The notes under the pieces: generated by a model
What the model saw: the letters and a program-made list of their open reading frames with translations, nothing else
Databases searched by the model: none
What the model was told of the DNA's origin: nothing
Assembly: GCA_022818135.1 (NCBI GenBank)
Contig: JAFMSR010000008.1
Span: forward strand, 13,770,472 to 13,834,471
Length of the DNA stretch: 64,000 nucleotides
Reading direction: 5' to 3'
Source of the DNA: Saxidomus purpurata
Lineage: Eukaryota; Mollusca; Bivalvia; Venerida; Veneridae
In this document: in pieces, positions 1-11,486 of the stretch
How the letters are laid out: every line of letters starts with the position of its first letter
How positions within the stretch are numbered: the stretch's first letter is position 1
Translations under genes and position numbers: made by a program

Positions 1-732
1 GATGAAACTTAGTAGGAAGCCTAGAGCTTGGATATTTGGCATATAGCATTGTCAAGTGGAGCTCAACCAAGATTGTTCAAATCATGACGTCAGGGTCAAA
101 AATGACAATGCCTAGTAGGTCACTTGATGACACATATTAGGCTTATATAGGAAAACTTTCAAACATGTTCTTGTCTAAAACCACAAGGCTCAGAGCTTAG
201 ATATTTGGAATGTAGCATTGTATGGTGAACCTCCAACCAGATTGTTCAAATCAGGAGCCCCAGGTCAAAAAAATTGACCCATCCCTGGGACACAGGGTTT
301 TACATAGCCTTATATAAGAATTTCTTAGATTATCTTGTCTCAAACCAAAAGGCCTAGAGCTTAATATATTTGGCAGATAGCATTACCTTGCGGTCAAATC
401 TTGACCCTCGGATCAAAATAGGGGCTCACTTGGTTTTACTTTAAGATATATAGGAAATTGTTATATAATCTTCTTGTCTCAGACCATAACGCTTGAAGCT
501 TAGATAGTAAGCTTGTGTCATTGCCTAGTGGTCCTGTTCCAAGTTTGTTCAAATGATACCACTTGGCACCCCGGGGGTCACTGGACCTTCTGACCACTCT
601 CTTCTTAGTTTTTAGATCGATAGTATAGTGTAGTTTTACTTTGTTTTCTACGAAGCTGTTGTTGACCTTTTATAATAGCCAGACTGAATGGTAGCCAGGT
701 GAGCAATATAGGGCCATCATGTCCCTCTTGTT
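1..732 (+). repeat. Tandem-core interspersed repeat, family A, 5'-truncated copy
   Basis: About four diverged units of roughly 170 bp are visible. Each carries the landmarks 'CCTAGAGCTTAGATATTTGG', a 'TAGCATTG' block, 'GATTGTTCAAAT' and a 'TTGACCC' block. The copy ends with a stem-loop-like GGGCCATCATGTCCC and then CTCTTGTT at 725-732, the same right end as the other family A copies in the window. The window edge or an older truncation removes its head. No coding potential is seen. The family is common in bivalve DNA to my knowledge; naming it is inference. Confidence 0.75.
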
Positions 733-1192
733 GGCTAGAAACTTAGTTAGACTTGAGGTTTACGTTTGAAATGGGTCTTGTGGGATCAAAAACTAAGTTA
801 CCGGGTTTAATTATTGAAACATTTTGTGAATACTCTATTGACTTAATTGCTGAATCATCATTAGACCTGCCCAGAATATTTGTCTTTACAAACTCTAGGT
901 CAGCATTGGTTCACTTGAGGTCAAAAACTTTTTCGCCATGTCAGATCATAAAAAGAACTTGTAAATTATACAGAGATCACATTTTGTAGCTTATTATGAT
1001 GAAAATTGCTCAAAATGTTTATCTTGATGAACTCTAGTTCATTTATGAATCAGGGCCATGTAATGTTAACAAATTGGTCAACAAGATCAAAACACAAGTT
1101 AACTTTCTGTAAACTCAACTTCAAGTAGCCACATTTTGTTCCCAATCATAATGAAAGTTGGTCAGAATACTAACCTTCATAAACTTGAGTTT
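733..1192. repeat. Degenerate molluscan interspersed repeat
   Basis: This stretch has loosely repeated blocks such as 'AATGAAAGTTGGTCAGAAT' and repeated 'GGTCAAAAAC' / 'AGGTCA' phrases, typical of a decayed tandem-core repeat. The only open frames are short and resemble nothing I recognise. No gene is called. Confidence 0.4.
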
Positions 1193-1434
1193 GAAACTAT
1201 GTCACATTGGATTTGAACAGATCAAGTCAAACTAGGTCCATTGGATTGAAACTAGATCAAGTCAAACTAGGTCACTTGGTTTGAAACTAGATCAAGTCAA
1301 ACTATGTCACATTGGATTTGAAACAGACAGTCAAACAGGTCACATTGTTGAACGCGAAACTATGTCACATTGGATTTGAAACTAGATCAAGTCAAACTAG
1401 GTCACATTGGATTTGAAACTAGGTCAGTTGGTCA
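1193..1434. repeat. Minisatellite, unit about 37 bp
   Basis: Five to six imperfect copies are present of a unit built from 'TTTGAAACTAGATCAAGTCA' followed by 'AACTAGGTCACATTGGA'. Copies differ by small deletions. The unit appears to have arisen from the adjacent repeat, which carries the same AGGTCA and GTCACATTGGA words. Confidence 0.75.
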
Positions 1435-1725
1435 GTCATCATGAAAATTGGTTTCTCTTTATCAGCTCTAAGTATTTTATCAGTAGAAACCATTGTACCA
1501 GCAGAAAAAACTAGAACTGTCACAAGAGTGACGAATTATACCCCCACAATACAGCTTTGTCACAGAAGTATGGCAACCATAAGAAAGGAATGGCCACAAG
1601 GACATACATTTCAGTTATTATACAATAAGTTGTGTAAATGTATTGTTTTAATAGCACACAAAATATGTAAGGTTGGAAAGTTTGGATTATTATTAAATTT
1701 AATAGGTTTATTTCATACATGTTAA

Positions 1726-2870
1726 TATCACTAACCTCCCTATCAAATTTCATGATCCTAGCCCCAAGCGTTCTTAAGTTATCATCCGGAAACCGTTTAA
1801 CTGTTCCGAGTCATGTGACCTTGACCTACAGACCTCAAAGTCAAACCTGATCTGTATTTCATGATGTTACACCTGTGTACCAAAAATTATTTCAATAGGT
1901 CAAGCCTTTCATGAGTTATCATCCGGAAACAGTTTTACTGTTCAGGATCACTGTGACCTTGACCTTTGGCCTACTGACCCCAAAGTCGAACTTGACCTGT
2001 ATTTCATGATGTTACAGCTGTGTACCAAAAATAATATAAATCGGTCAAGTCGTTCAGGAGTTATCCTCCGGAAACCGTTTTACCATTCCGAGTCACTGTG
2101 ACCTTGACCTACAGACCTCAAAGTCAAACTTGACCTGTATTTTATGATGTAACAACTGTGTACCAAAAATAATATAAATCGGTCAAGTCGTTCAGGAGTT
2201 ATCCTCCGGAAACCGTTTTACCATTCCGAGTCACTGTGACCTTGACCTACAGACCTCAAAGTCAAACTTGACCTGTATTTCATGATGTAACACCTGTGTA
2301 CCAAAAATTATTTAAATCGGTCAAGTCTTTCATGAGTTATCATCCGGAAACCGTTTTACTGTTCAGGGTCACTGTGTCCTTGACCTTTGAACTACTGACC
2401 CCAAAGTCGAACTTGACCTGTATTTTCTGATGATGCACCTGTGTACCAAAAACTATTTAAATCGGTCAAGTCGTTCATGAGTTACCATACGGAAACCGTT
2501 TTACTGTTCAAGGTCACTGTGACCTTGACCTTTGGCCTACTGACCCCAAAGTCAAACTTGACCTGTATTTCATGATGTTACAGCGGTGTACCAAAAATTA
2601 TTTAAATTGGTCCAGTTGTTCATGAGTTATCATCCGGAAACTGTTTTACTGTTCAGGGTCACTGTGACCTTGACCTTTTACCTACTGACCCCAAAGTCAA
2701 ACTTGACCTGTATTTTTTTATGCTGCACCTGTGTACTAAACATTATTTAAATCGGTCAAGTCGTTCATGAGTTATCATCCGGAAACCATAAAACCAACAG
2801 ACCGACCGACCGACCAACCGACAAGCTCACTCCTATATACCCCCCCCAAACTTCGTTTTGTGGGGGTATA
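1726..2870 (+). repeat. Tandem-core repeat, family B (138-145 bp units)
   Basis: About seven units occur at spacings of 138, 138, 145, 145 and 145 bp, measured on the recurring 'CTTGACCTGT' word. Each unit contains 'CATCCGGAAACCGTTTTACT', 'GTGACCTTGACC' and 'GTGTACCAAAAAT'. The right end has a run of ACCGACCG, then a long hairpin at about 2836-2870 (TATACCCCC pairing with GGGGGTATA). Units at 2511-2525 and 2656-2670 contain palindromic GGTCACTGTGACC. No gene is present. Confidence 0.85.
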
Positions 2871-3033
2871 ACAAAGAGGTTTAGATAGTTTAACAAGCAA
2901 TACTGAGTGTGGAGATGGAGAGCTGATAAGAAACACTGTGTGTTAGGTTTACTCATTAACTTCACAAGCCTTGCAATTTCTTTCCCCAGTATGTATATAA
3001 ATGTGTACAAAAAGCTACCACTTATCTTTTCAG

Positions 3034-3084
3034 CCAAAAGATGAAGCTGTAAATACAATTAAACAAGAACATAGCAAGATAATG
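3034..3084 (+). CDS. Potato-inhibitor-I family protease inhibitor, penultimate coding exon
   Basis: This 51-bp exon is preceded by a pyrimidine-rich acceptor (CTTATCTTTTCAG) and followed by a consensus donor (ATG|GTATGT). It encodes 17 residues, PKDEAVNTIKQEHSKIM. These align with the helix of potato inhibitor I proteins, where barley CI-2 has a VEEAKKVIL-type helix after an LVGK motif. Codon phase 0 on both sides joins cleanly to the exon at 3733. The upstream exon that should supply the start codon and the W-x-x-LVGK segment was not found in the first 3 kb, which is all repeats, so it probably lies beyond the window edge. Small inhibitors of this family block subtilisin- and chymotrypsin-like proteases. 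Confidence 0.8.
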
Positions 3085-3732
3085 GTATGTCACTATTTCA
3101 CTAGTAAATGCATAGAACTTGTGTATGAGACAGCTGGTTGTTTTAAATCTGGGATGTCTTTGAAGTTACAAGAATTGCCAGAATGCCATTCAAGAAATTT
3201 TATTCTCCAAGAATGCAAGTGCATTTTGTCCGAAAGATTGCAACTTATATTGTGTACATAGTGATACATTTTACATTTATTTTGTCCAGGTGAAGTTTCA
3301 GTATAACTGTGTGTAAGACTTAAGTGACCTCAGCATTTGATTGATCTGAAACTACTTCAGTTTAAAAGGTTACTATGACCCTCAACTTTGACCTAAAATT
3401 TGATATAGTGGTCATGACTAACCTTGCTACTGTGAAGCTCTTAACTCAACCATTGTCAGTTAAATAGAAATCTACTGATCAGAAACCATTGGATCTTGTG
3501 ACAGACTAATATCTTTCTTCTACAAAGGGGACATCAAACATGTTAGGGTAGATATTGATACAGTAATTTAATTTTATACCGATGTATACCACTGTTGGCA
3601 TTTACCTGAGAGATGATCATCAATTCATTATGTGAGAATGTACAATTTTATAATACATTTTTTGTTTGAGGGGTTTGGTCTGGGGATAGGTTAAGATGAA
3701 AGTTTAAAGTAACTTTATATTTGCATATTCAG
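3085..3732 (+). other. Intron between the two inhibitor exons
   Basis: A 648-bp GT...AG intron, with donor GTATGT and acceptor TTGCATATTCAG. It contains AT-rich sequence with a degenerate repeat around 3290-3500. The frame reading through the donor is not conserved with the family. Confidence 0.7.
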
Positions 3733-3843
3733 ATACAGATTTTGCCAGAGAACTCGATGGTGACGATGGATTACAATGAAAATCGTGTACGTATATTTGT
3801 GGATAAAGATGACAAAGTTGTCTCAACACCTATGATTGGATGA
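3733..3843 (+). CDS. Potato-inhibitor-I family protease inhibitor, last coding exon
   Basis: This exon encodes 36 residues and a TGA stop. It carries the reactive-site loop and both C-terminal strands of the eglin c / CI-2 fold: the 'ILPENSMVTMDY' loop, then 'NRVRIFVDKDDKVV', ending in Gly as family members do. By alignment with eglin c (VTL-D) and CI-2 (VTM-E), the scissile bond is Met-Asp in VTM-DYN, which predicts inhibition of subtilisin-, chymotrypsin- or elastase-like enzymes. The two arginines of NRVR that brace the loop in eglin c are present. No cysteines are visible, as is usual for the family. With the previous exon, 53 residues of a domain of about 65 are covered. The expression site and target protease are unknown. 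Confidence 0.88.
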   Translation: MQILPENSMVTMDYNENRVRIFVDKDDKVVSTPMIG

Positions 3844-4298
3844 GACTGGAAGGATGCCCTGCAACCACAGGATAAACTATGCTAGTATCAGTGAATGGAC
3901 TTGAAGTCTACCACAGCGCATATTCAGCACAGTTAGGATCGTACCTGCTATCAGTGGTTGTACTGCAGTCTACCAAATCGCATATTCAGCACAGTTATTA
4001 AAGTTTTTAACATACTTGCACTCAGTGGTACTAAAACTGTATTTTAAAGCATGTTGATATATCAGACTAGTGAAATGTGTATTAGTGCATATTCTTTAAA
4101 TAAATAATCAAGATCATTTCATTCTTGTGATGATGTATACCAGCAGTTCCAGATAGTGAAATACCTCTTGACTGCTTGTCAAGACATTTAAAGAAAGTAT
4201 GAACATATGTTGCAGACTTCATTTTCATTACCAAGAACATGTTGTTTGAAAAGTAGATAAAAGTAGATAAAAGTATGTGACTCTGTATTATCAATAAA
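3844..4298 (+). other. 3' untranslated and flanking region of the inhibitor gene
   Basis: No coding signal is seen. Candidate AATAAA poly(A) signals lie at 4099-4104 and 4293-4298, either of which could end the inhibitor transcript. Two short GCGCATATTCAGCACAGTTA-like segments near 3919 and 3975 form a local duplication. Confidence 0.45.
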
Positions 4299-4380
4299 TC
4301 ATCTATGTCAGCAAGGCCACACAAAACTAAATGCTTGTCCTCAGCTGATTTATGCTTTTACACCTACAGTGTATTTTCTT

Positions 4381-4900
4381 TTATATTCCCCCATCGAAGG
4401 CGAAAGGATATAGTTTTGGCATTGTCCGTCCATAACAATATCTTTAAAATATTTCTTTCTGTGCATTAAATACTAAATGGAAATTTAAAATTCTTTTCAT
4501 AGCCCTGAAACGAAGTTTATGAGGGATATATAGGAGTCGGTCGGTCCGTTACATTTTACTTGTCCGGAGCACAACTTGAAAACTACTACGTGGAATTCAG
4601 TACAACTTCATACAATGGTCAAGCACATTGAAAGTGCAGTGCACAATAACCATAACTAAATCTTGACTACAGAGTTATTGCCCTTGGTTACTTTTCGTTG
4701 TACAGAGCATAACTTGAAAACCACTGGTTTAAAAATAATTGAATACAAATTCATACAATGGTCAAGCACAAGTTTCCCTTCATTTTCTTTGACTACTGGA
4801 TTCCTACCAGTTGTCGGGCGCTACCAGATCTTCGGGCGATTTTATGTTTTGTACCGTACAGCCTTTATACCGTACTCAAGGTCCTAGATTACGGAAACAT
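4381..4900 (+). repeat. Tandem-core repeat with GGGGGATATA-type head
   Basis: Two or three diverged units share 'CATACAATGGTCAAGCACA' and 'CATAACTTGAAAAC', and a head has TCGGTCGGTCCGT. The layout matches the other tandem-core families. Only short shadow frames are present. Confidence 0.5.
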
Positions 4901-5383
4901 GTCACTTGGGACGATTGTTCTTTCGGTTTAAGTACCTAAATCTGTAACTTAAACTTCTCATATTTTTAAAACATTCCGCTTAAATCACCTCTCCATTGTG
5001 TTACTATTTATAATTTAAGCTGTCACCAGTTAGGGGTTTTCCGATTTTATTGCGCTGAGATGAAAGCAGGGGTTCAGTTTGTAAAGGTACACTGAATATC
5101 GATATTGCAGACGATGTGAAGGAAACAATGTCAGATATATAATTATTTGAATAAAAATGTGTAAAAGTAAGTATATTCAAGAAATACGATTTAAATATAA
5201 AAAGACCATGTAAGGGATGAGGCGTAATATAAATCGATATGACATAAGTAGTTTTAAATACAGTCGTAGAAAGTTTCAGTGTATCAGAAATGGTCAAATG
5301 GTTACGATCATAGTTGCAACCAACACGGATAGGGTTCAAGGCTCACACTATGCTTAAATTTTTCTTTGTTTGGCTTCTCCTTT
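4901..5383. other. No recognised feature
   Basis: AT-rich unique-looking sequence with short open frames only. No splice-bounded exon, RNA gene or repeat was recognised. Confidence 0.5.
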
Positions 5384-7132
5384 TTTTAGCCCACCTGGCT
5401 ATGCCAGGGTGAGCTTTTCTGATCGATGATTGTCCGTCGTCCATCAACATTTTGATTCAAATGACATCTCCTCTGAAACCTCTAGGCCAATGTTGATAAA
5501 ACTATGCAGGAATGTTCCTTGCATGAAGCTCTACCAAAATTGTTCAAAGAATTCCATTCCATGCAGAACTCTGGTTGCTATGGCAACAAATAGGAAAAAC
5601 TTTAAAAATCTTCTTCTCTGAAACCACAAGGCCTAGAGCTTAGATATTTGGCATGTAGCATTGTCTAGTGGACCTCTACCAAGATTGTTCAAATTATGAC
5701 CCCCGGGTCAAAATTGACCCTGCGCGGGTGGGCACTTAGTTTTTGCATAGGCATATATCCTTTGAACACCTGTAACGTAATAAAACGTATACGCGGGTTA
5801 AGACAGGTTTGGCCTTCCATAGAAGTGACAGTGACCGTATGGAACACGTTTTGTCTGTATGAATTTAAAGGCTATGCCGACAGCTCCTGACTGTTGAAAA
5901 CTCAGACGTCCGAGGCAAATGCTGACACTTTTAGACGACCTTGAAAATGACCTTGGACACAATTTTACCAGCTTTGAAAATTTTCATTTTACCAACGTTC
6001 GCGTACAGGCCCCTGTGGGATAGTGTTTTGAGCGCGTGCAAATATTTTTTCACAGACATAAAGCAGACATGTCGTACTCAAACCTAGGTATATTGACATC
6101 TTATGAGAACGCTTGAAATTGACCTCCCGTTAGCAAAAAAAAAAAAAAAAAAAAAAAAGAAGTCCATGCGCAGGTTAGCAGGCAGGGTGACCCCTGCGCG
6201 TGACCTCTGTAGGTGGGCCAATGGAAATTTTACTTTCATGTTACAGCTCAATCTATTTGCTGACGTATACAACACGCGCAGTAAACCGAAAGTAGCCAAA
6301 ACGTGATGTACAGTGTTTACAAAAGCGCATGCCTGTCTGTCGAGTGTGTAACAAAATATGCCGGTGTCCAAAGGTTATAGGAAAAACTTTAAAAATCTTC
6401 TCTGAAACCACAAGGCCTAGAGCTTAGATATTTGGCATGTAGCATTGGCTAGTAGACCTCTACCAAGATTGTTCAAATTATGAGCCCCGGATCAAAATTG
6501 ACCCCACACAGGGGGTCACTTAGTTTTACATAGGCTTATGTTGGAAAAACTTTAAAAATCTTCTTCTCTGAAACCACAAGGCCTAGAGCTTAGATATTTG
6601 GCAGGTAGCATTGGCTAGTGGACCTTTATCAAGATTGTTCAAATTATGACCCTCGGATCAAAATTAACCCCGCACGGGGAGTCACTTAGTTTTATATAAG
6701 CTTATATAGTAAAAACTTTAAAAATCTTCTTCTTTGAAACCACAATGCCTAGAGCTTAGATATTTCGCATGTAGCATTGGCTAGTGGACCTCTACCAAGA
6801 TTGTTCAAACTAGAATCAGGTCAAAATGGACACCGGGGATGCCCCACTTAGTTGCACATGTGCTCATAAAGGCAAGAGCTTTAAGAATCTCTGTATCTGA
6901 AACTACAAGGCCTAGAGCTTTTTCATTTGCCACTGTTTCATTCCTAGTAATATCTTAAAAGTTTGTTAAATGGTGCCCTTATGTACAGTAAATTAACTTA
7001 CAAAGGTAAAATTTATATGTTCAATTATTTATATGGTATATAGGAAAAAACATATTTCTGTATAAATTTATCTAGTGATCTTTACAAGGCAAGTGGACTG
7101 AAAAGGTCAACATAGGGCCATCTTCTCTTGTT
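5384..7132 (+). repeat. Tandem-core repeat, family A, with an inserted TIR element
   Basis: The head has the hairpin AGCCCACCTGGCTATGCCAGGGTGAGCT (positions 5386-5415), then GTCCGTCGTCC, then family A units. A foreign segment interrupts the copy at 5759-6378; removing it restores the family sequence exactly (compare 44,690-44,712). The right end decays near 7125-7132 with CTCTTGTT. The family is non-coding. Confidence 0.8.
5759..6375. mobile_element. Short TIR element inserted in a family A repeat
   Basis: The ends are inverted: CCTTTGAACACCTG at the left and, on the other strand, CCTTTGGACACCGG at the right. A TAT (or AT) duplication flanks it at 5756-5758 and 6376-6378. The interior holds a run of 24 A near 6136-6159 and GC-rich words such as CCCTGCGCGTGACC. 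It encodes no transposase, so it is a non-autonomous element of about 617 bp. The superfamily is uncertain; a 2-3 bp AT-type duplication would fit a PIF/Harbinger or ISL2EU type. Confidence 0.65.
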
Positions 7133-7735
7133 CTTGTTTTAAGGATCAGAATAAGCAAAAAAATCATTACTTTTCATATTTTATCCATCTGAACATTAAA
7201 GCTATAAATGTAATCAATGCAAGTTTAACATGATGTTTATCCGTTGAAGTGGAATATACTTCTATTTATTGGGCTTTATGGTATATAGTAAAAAACTAAT
7301 AACAAGGGCTAAACATCTTTGTTGGGAATTTGTTTGCAACAAAAATTCCTTCCATATTGGCTGCCTGATCTGCCTTTAAAGAGGTTATTGCATCCCCTTT
7401 CTGGCATTTATAAGCAAAAGCTGTTGCCAACCAGTTAAACTGACATGTTTATAATGTCATCAGAGAACCTATATGGTTTATCATTTGAAAATTCTCAACA
7501 ATGGGCTTTACTAGTATTTGTTGCTACACTAAAGACAAAAATCTTTCTTTTCTGCCATCAACAACTAGGTTGTGAATCCCAGTATAGTTTAAGCAGAATC
7601 TGCCAACATTTAAGAAGGCAAATTGGGGGTTCACATAGTAATATCTTGTTTAAGGACAAGATCAGCCAAAGGGCCATAATTCTGTTAAATTTGGTCGCAG
7701 CAAAATTCCTTTCTTAAGGCTACCATCTACCAATT
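7133..7735 (+). repeat. Repeat block, first copy of a local duplication
   Basis: The block resembles 8680-9260 in order and wording (for example 'TTTACTAGTATTTG', 'AAGGCAAATTGGGG' and 'TAGTAATATCTTGTTTAA'), though the two copies are diverged. The 90-codon frame at 7445-7717 lies in this repeat and matches no family I know, so it is not called as a gene. Confidence 0.6.
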
Positions 7736-8480
7736 AGAGGTGGTTCAAATACACCTGAAATTTAAGCAAAAGGCCATCCAATTTGATTAGGAGTTGCGTT
7801 ACAAGATTTTCCGGGACTTCAAAACCTAAAGTGGAAAAAAAAAAAAGACCCGCCGCATGTCCGTCAGAAATCAAATTTTACTTTTTTGTAGGGGCTAAAA
7901 ATTTCAGCAAAGGTGCTTTAGGTTCATTTTAAACTCTTGGTCTGTTACAAGTGTCCAATTCAACTTTACTTCCATCTACACGATTTTACGGTTGTTCATC
8001 ACTGGAAGTTTAAGCAAAATCTGCCATCCAGAGTTTAAAAACAGTCAAATTACAAACATATTTCTATTTTTTATTGATAAAAAAAATTAATCAAGGCCAT
8101 AATGCTATTAAATTTCAAGTCACGAAAATGTCCTTCCTAAACTACCATCTACACATTAAGGTTGTTCACCCTGAGAACTTTAAGCAAAATCGGCCATCGG
8201 GTGATTAGGGGGCATTTGGATGACCAAATTTCGGGACGTGGACGACGATGGCTGGACGGACGGTGATGGGTGACAATTGGATAAAAACACGTGTACTCTA
8301 CCTCCATCCACAGACAAGAGTGCATAACTTGTGAAGGCTTTGTCAAAATTATGCCCCGTTTTTGACTTGGAAAATACATTGTAATATGGGTAAAATCAAC
8401 TTTAAAATCTTTTCTCTTGAAACACAAGGCTCTAGATCTTAGAATACTGTTTGACATATACCCCAATCTATAGGCAAGAG
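7736..8480 (+). repeat. Tandem-core repeat, 'ACCATCTACACATTAAGG' family
   Basis: Several diverged units share 'GCCATAATTCTGTTAAAT', 'TTCCTTTCTTAA', 'CTACCATCTAC' and 'TTTAAGCAAAATCTGCCAT'. It ends with the GGACGGACGG-like stretch near 8245. The reverse-strand frame at 8149-8466 is a shadow of this repeat. Confidence 0.6.
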
Positions 8481-9300
8481 TAGGTACCTCTGTCAGAAGT
8501 TTGTTTTAATTAAGCCCCTGGGGTATATCGACTTGCCCCGGGATAATTTTTTTACCAGTCAACTTTTAGGATAAACTGATTTGGAGATATAACTTAGCTA
8601 GTTGGAATACTTATACTACCAAGTGATCTCCAAACATACATAGGCAGGAGAAGGTTACTATGCATTGGCCTTCATTTGAATTCTTGCCCTTTTAAGGACT
8701 TAAGAACTAAGCAAGAAAAATATTTTCTTTTCATTGTTTATCCTTGTGAACATTTAGGATTACTTTGATAAGTGTGAAATAATGCAAGTTAAATGATGTT
8801 TAGCTTGAAGGGAATATAACTGTGCTATTTCTTGGGGTTTATTGTAAAATTCCTAAAATAGTAATACAAGCACTAAACTCTTTGTTGGAATTAGTGCTTT
8901 GACAAAATTGTAGTCAAACAATTAGTTTGAAACCTGATGTGGCTTACTAACGTGACAACTTGTACCCTTGTTTATCCGGATCCTTTACATTTTTATATAC
9001 AAACTTTTGTTTTAATGGAAAGCGATAAACTGACACCTCTTGTTATAATGTACATACAAAGATAGAACCTAAGTTTATCCTTTGATTTGCATGGGACTTT
9101 ACTAGTATTTGGGTAAAACCGGTCAAAACATAAAATGTTAATTTTCCGCCCAAGAACTGGTGAAATCAAAAGTATATAGTATACTTGAATCAACATCTCG
9201 AAGGCAAATTGGGGATCATGTAGTAATATCTTGTTTAAAAAAGATGCCTCCCCGTGCAAAATTTGAGCCGTAAACATATAAAAAATATGGCTAACTCCTT
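8481..9300 (+). repeat. Repeat block, second copy of a local duplication
   Basis: A diverged copy of about 6900-7700, displaced by roughly 1.55 kb. It starts with a family A-like remnant and continues through the same AT-rich segment. Confidence 0.55.
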
Positions 9301-9840
9301 ACTAAGTAGAGATGGGTCAAAAACTATTAACCAAATTGTTGGATGCCTAACATGCATGTTGTACCACAGAAAAGTGGTCTCGATTTTTCTCTACGGCCAG
9401 TAATAAAAAAGTTACAATATAAGCTATTTATAGTAACAACAAAGGGAAGTTATTCTAAAAACAAGGGTAGCCCATGGTGGTGAACATTTGTACAAAGTAA
9501 CATCAAAATCCCTCCATGCATGAAGAAGAAATGCTCCGCACGCACGGATGCACGCACATACACCGAACAGCCAAAAGTGACAACTATATTGAGCTCACCG
9601 CAAGCAGGCTCTACAAAAACCGGATCAATGGTTTCTGATGAGGAGAATTCTTTTAAGTATTCTGTACAGACAAATGAATCAAAGTAGGCTGAATAACCTT
9701 GGTAGAGGGTCTTTTAGTGTCGCCCTTTCGGAGAAAAGACGATACATAGGGATCACTTTGTCCTTCTGTCACATAAACTTAACCTTCGCTATAACTTTGC
9801 CATTTCTTAAGATTTCTTCATTAAACTTTACAATTGTATT
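9301..9840. other. Degenerate repeat, no gene
   Basis: Contains a CATGCATGAAGAAGAAATG stretch and GCACGCACGGATGCACGCAC near 9538, resembling the GGACGGACGG tails of tandem-core elements. No exon was recognised. Confidence 0.4.
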
Positions 9841-10080
9841 GCTTATGACATAAGGGTTGTGATGCTGTGAAGTTTTGTAGGTCAAGGTCATATTTGACAT
9901 AGTTATGGCCCTTTTTGTACTTTGATTTTGTTACAAAATTATTGGATATTCTGACAAAGCGTACTAAATACTTTTCAGTAAATAGAAATATAGGGAAGAC
10001 TAGCAACGCCCTACAGGGGCAATGTGTAACAGTAAAGTTATTTTTAAATCCAGCTAATGGTTTCTGATCACAATACAAAA
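9841..10080 (+). repeat. Dispersed repeat with 'GTAGGTCAAGGTCA'
   Basis: This stretch is related in inverted orientation to 32,850-32,975; both carry the CATTGACCTACAAAATT / AATTTTGTAGGTCAAGG wording and a TTTCTTAAGATTT block. It is non-coding. Confidence 0.5.
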
Positions 10081-11486
10081 AAATATTTCTATTATAACTA
10101 TAAGTTTGTAAAAAAGTGCCCCAACTAAGTGGAATCAGGCTTATCAGGAATCAAAATTTATCGGGGCATTTCTCTGGTTGGAATTTGAACAAAACCTCAC
10201 AGAAGTATTTAATACCAAGAGTAGCTGTGCATATCCTCAACATGTTCTGCTTAGATGATTGTTCATGGAGTTACTACCCTTTGATGTTTTTATACCATGT
10301 AACAGTGTACAAAGAGATGGCAGCGCTATATGTATTTCTCAGCAACCACTCATTGGAATTCAATGGAAATTTACATGAATGATTATTACCAAGCCAAGTA
10401 GTGCATTCACTCTGATAACTTTTCACTGAGTTACTTCCCTACGATTTTTTCATATGTATAGTGATGTTTATTTTGCAGTTACCACTGACCAGAGTACAAT
10501 GAAAATTCACAGGAAGAATAAGTCCCAATCAAAGTTCTACAAATTGTCAGCATGTTTCACATGGATAAATTTCTTTGAATAAATGCCCTTATGAATTATT
10601 TACATACAGTGCATTTTGCCATCTTAGCAATAAATCCTGCATGTTGTACTGGAATAATTTTTTGGCTGAAATTTCTCGAAACTTCTTACATATACTTTGA
10701 ACTGAAGTGGCTAGCAAAAGGACAGAAAAACTGTGTCAAGGTGGTATTTTGGGGTATTCATTACTTGTAGTGATAGCTCTAGTTTGAAGACCAACAGACA
10801 ATGCTACACCTAACTGTCTAAGCTCTGGGCCTTGCAGTTCTCGGCAAGATCTTAAAAGTCTTCGTTTTAGATTACCATAGCAGCAACTTGATTGCAGCAA
10901 CTTCTGCATTGAATAAATTTTGTTTTAACATCTTCAGCAGAGGACTTTTCAGTAAATAGTTTGAAATAGACCAAATGGTTGATAATATTTTGTTTGAAAC
11001 AAAATGTTTATAACACAACATCAGACACAGAATGATCACAACCACTCACCGTAGGCACTTCATGTGCAGGTGAGCTAATAAACATCATTCCATTCTATTA
11101 ATAACTGTATAAAATATTTATAGAATCTACCAACAACAGCTCTCACATAGAATATGAATTTAATTTAATTTAGGAGAACATTTTCAATTCTTCCTATACA
11201 AATGAACCACAATGTCACATTTTCAAAGGCTGAAGAGATCTCTAAATATTCCTGTGATGCACTTCTTCACTTTCTTCAGCATTCATCATTGCATGTGTTT
11301 TAGTCAACAGTAGTGTCTTACAAATTAAATTTTGGTCTGTTTTTTTAGATCAGAATTGACTTTTTACTACCGGTACTCTGTAACATTGGTTGATATAAAA
11401 TTTTGAAGAAGTCATTAACTTCCAACTACATGCAGTGAACTTGTATGAACCAAGAAGTGTCATGTTTTTCTTTCTGTTTATTTCTG
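10081..11486. other. Intergenic sequence downstream of NXT, no gene recognised
   Basis: A few diverged repeat words occur (GAGTTACTACCCT / GAGTTACTTCCCT near 10,270 and 10,430), and 'CACTCACCGTAGGCACTTCATG' sits near 11,045. Short frames only. This lies 3' of the NXT stop codon on the minus strand and may include the end of its transcript. Confidence 0.45.

Noticed and set aside
1441..1725. 94-codon open frame next to the repeats, possible inhibitor first exon
   Set aside because: It lacks the W-x-x-LVGK motif and a donor in the needed phase.
7445..7717. 90-codon open frame
   Set aside because: It lies in a duplicated repeat, the related copy at about 9,050 is not open, and no domain is visible.
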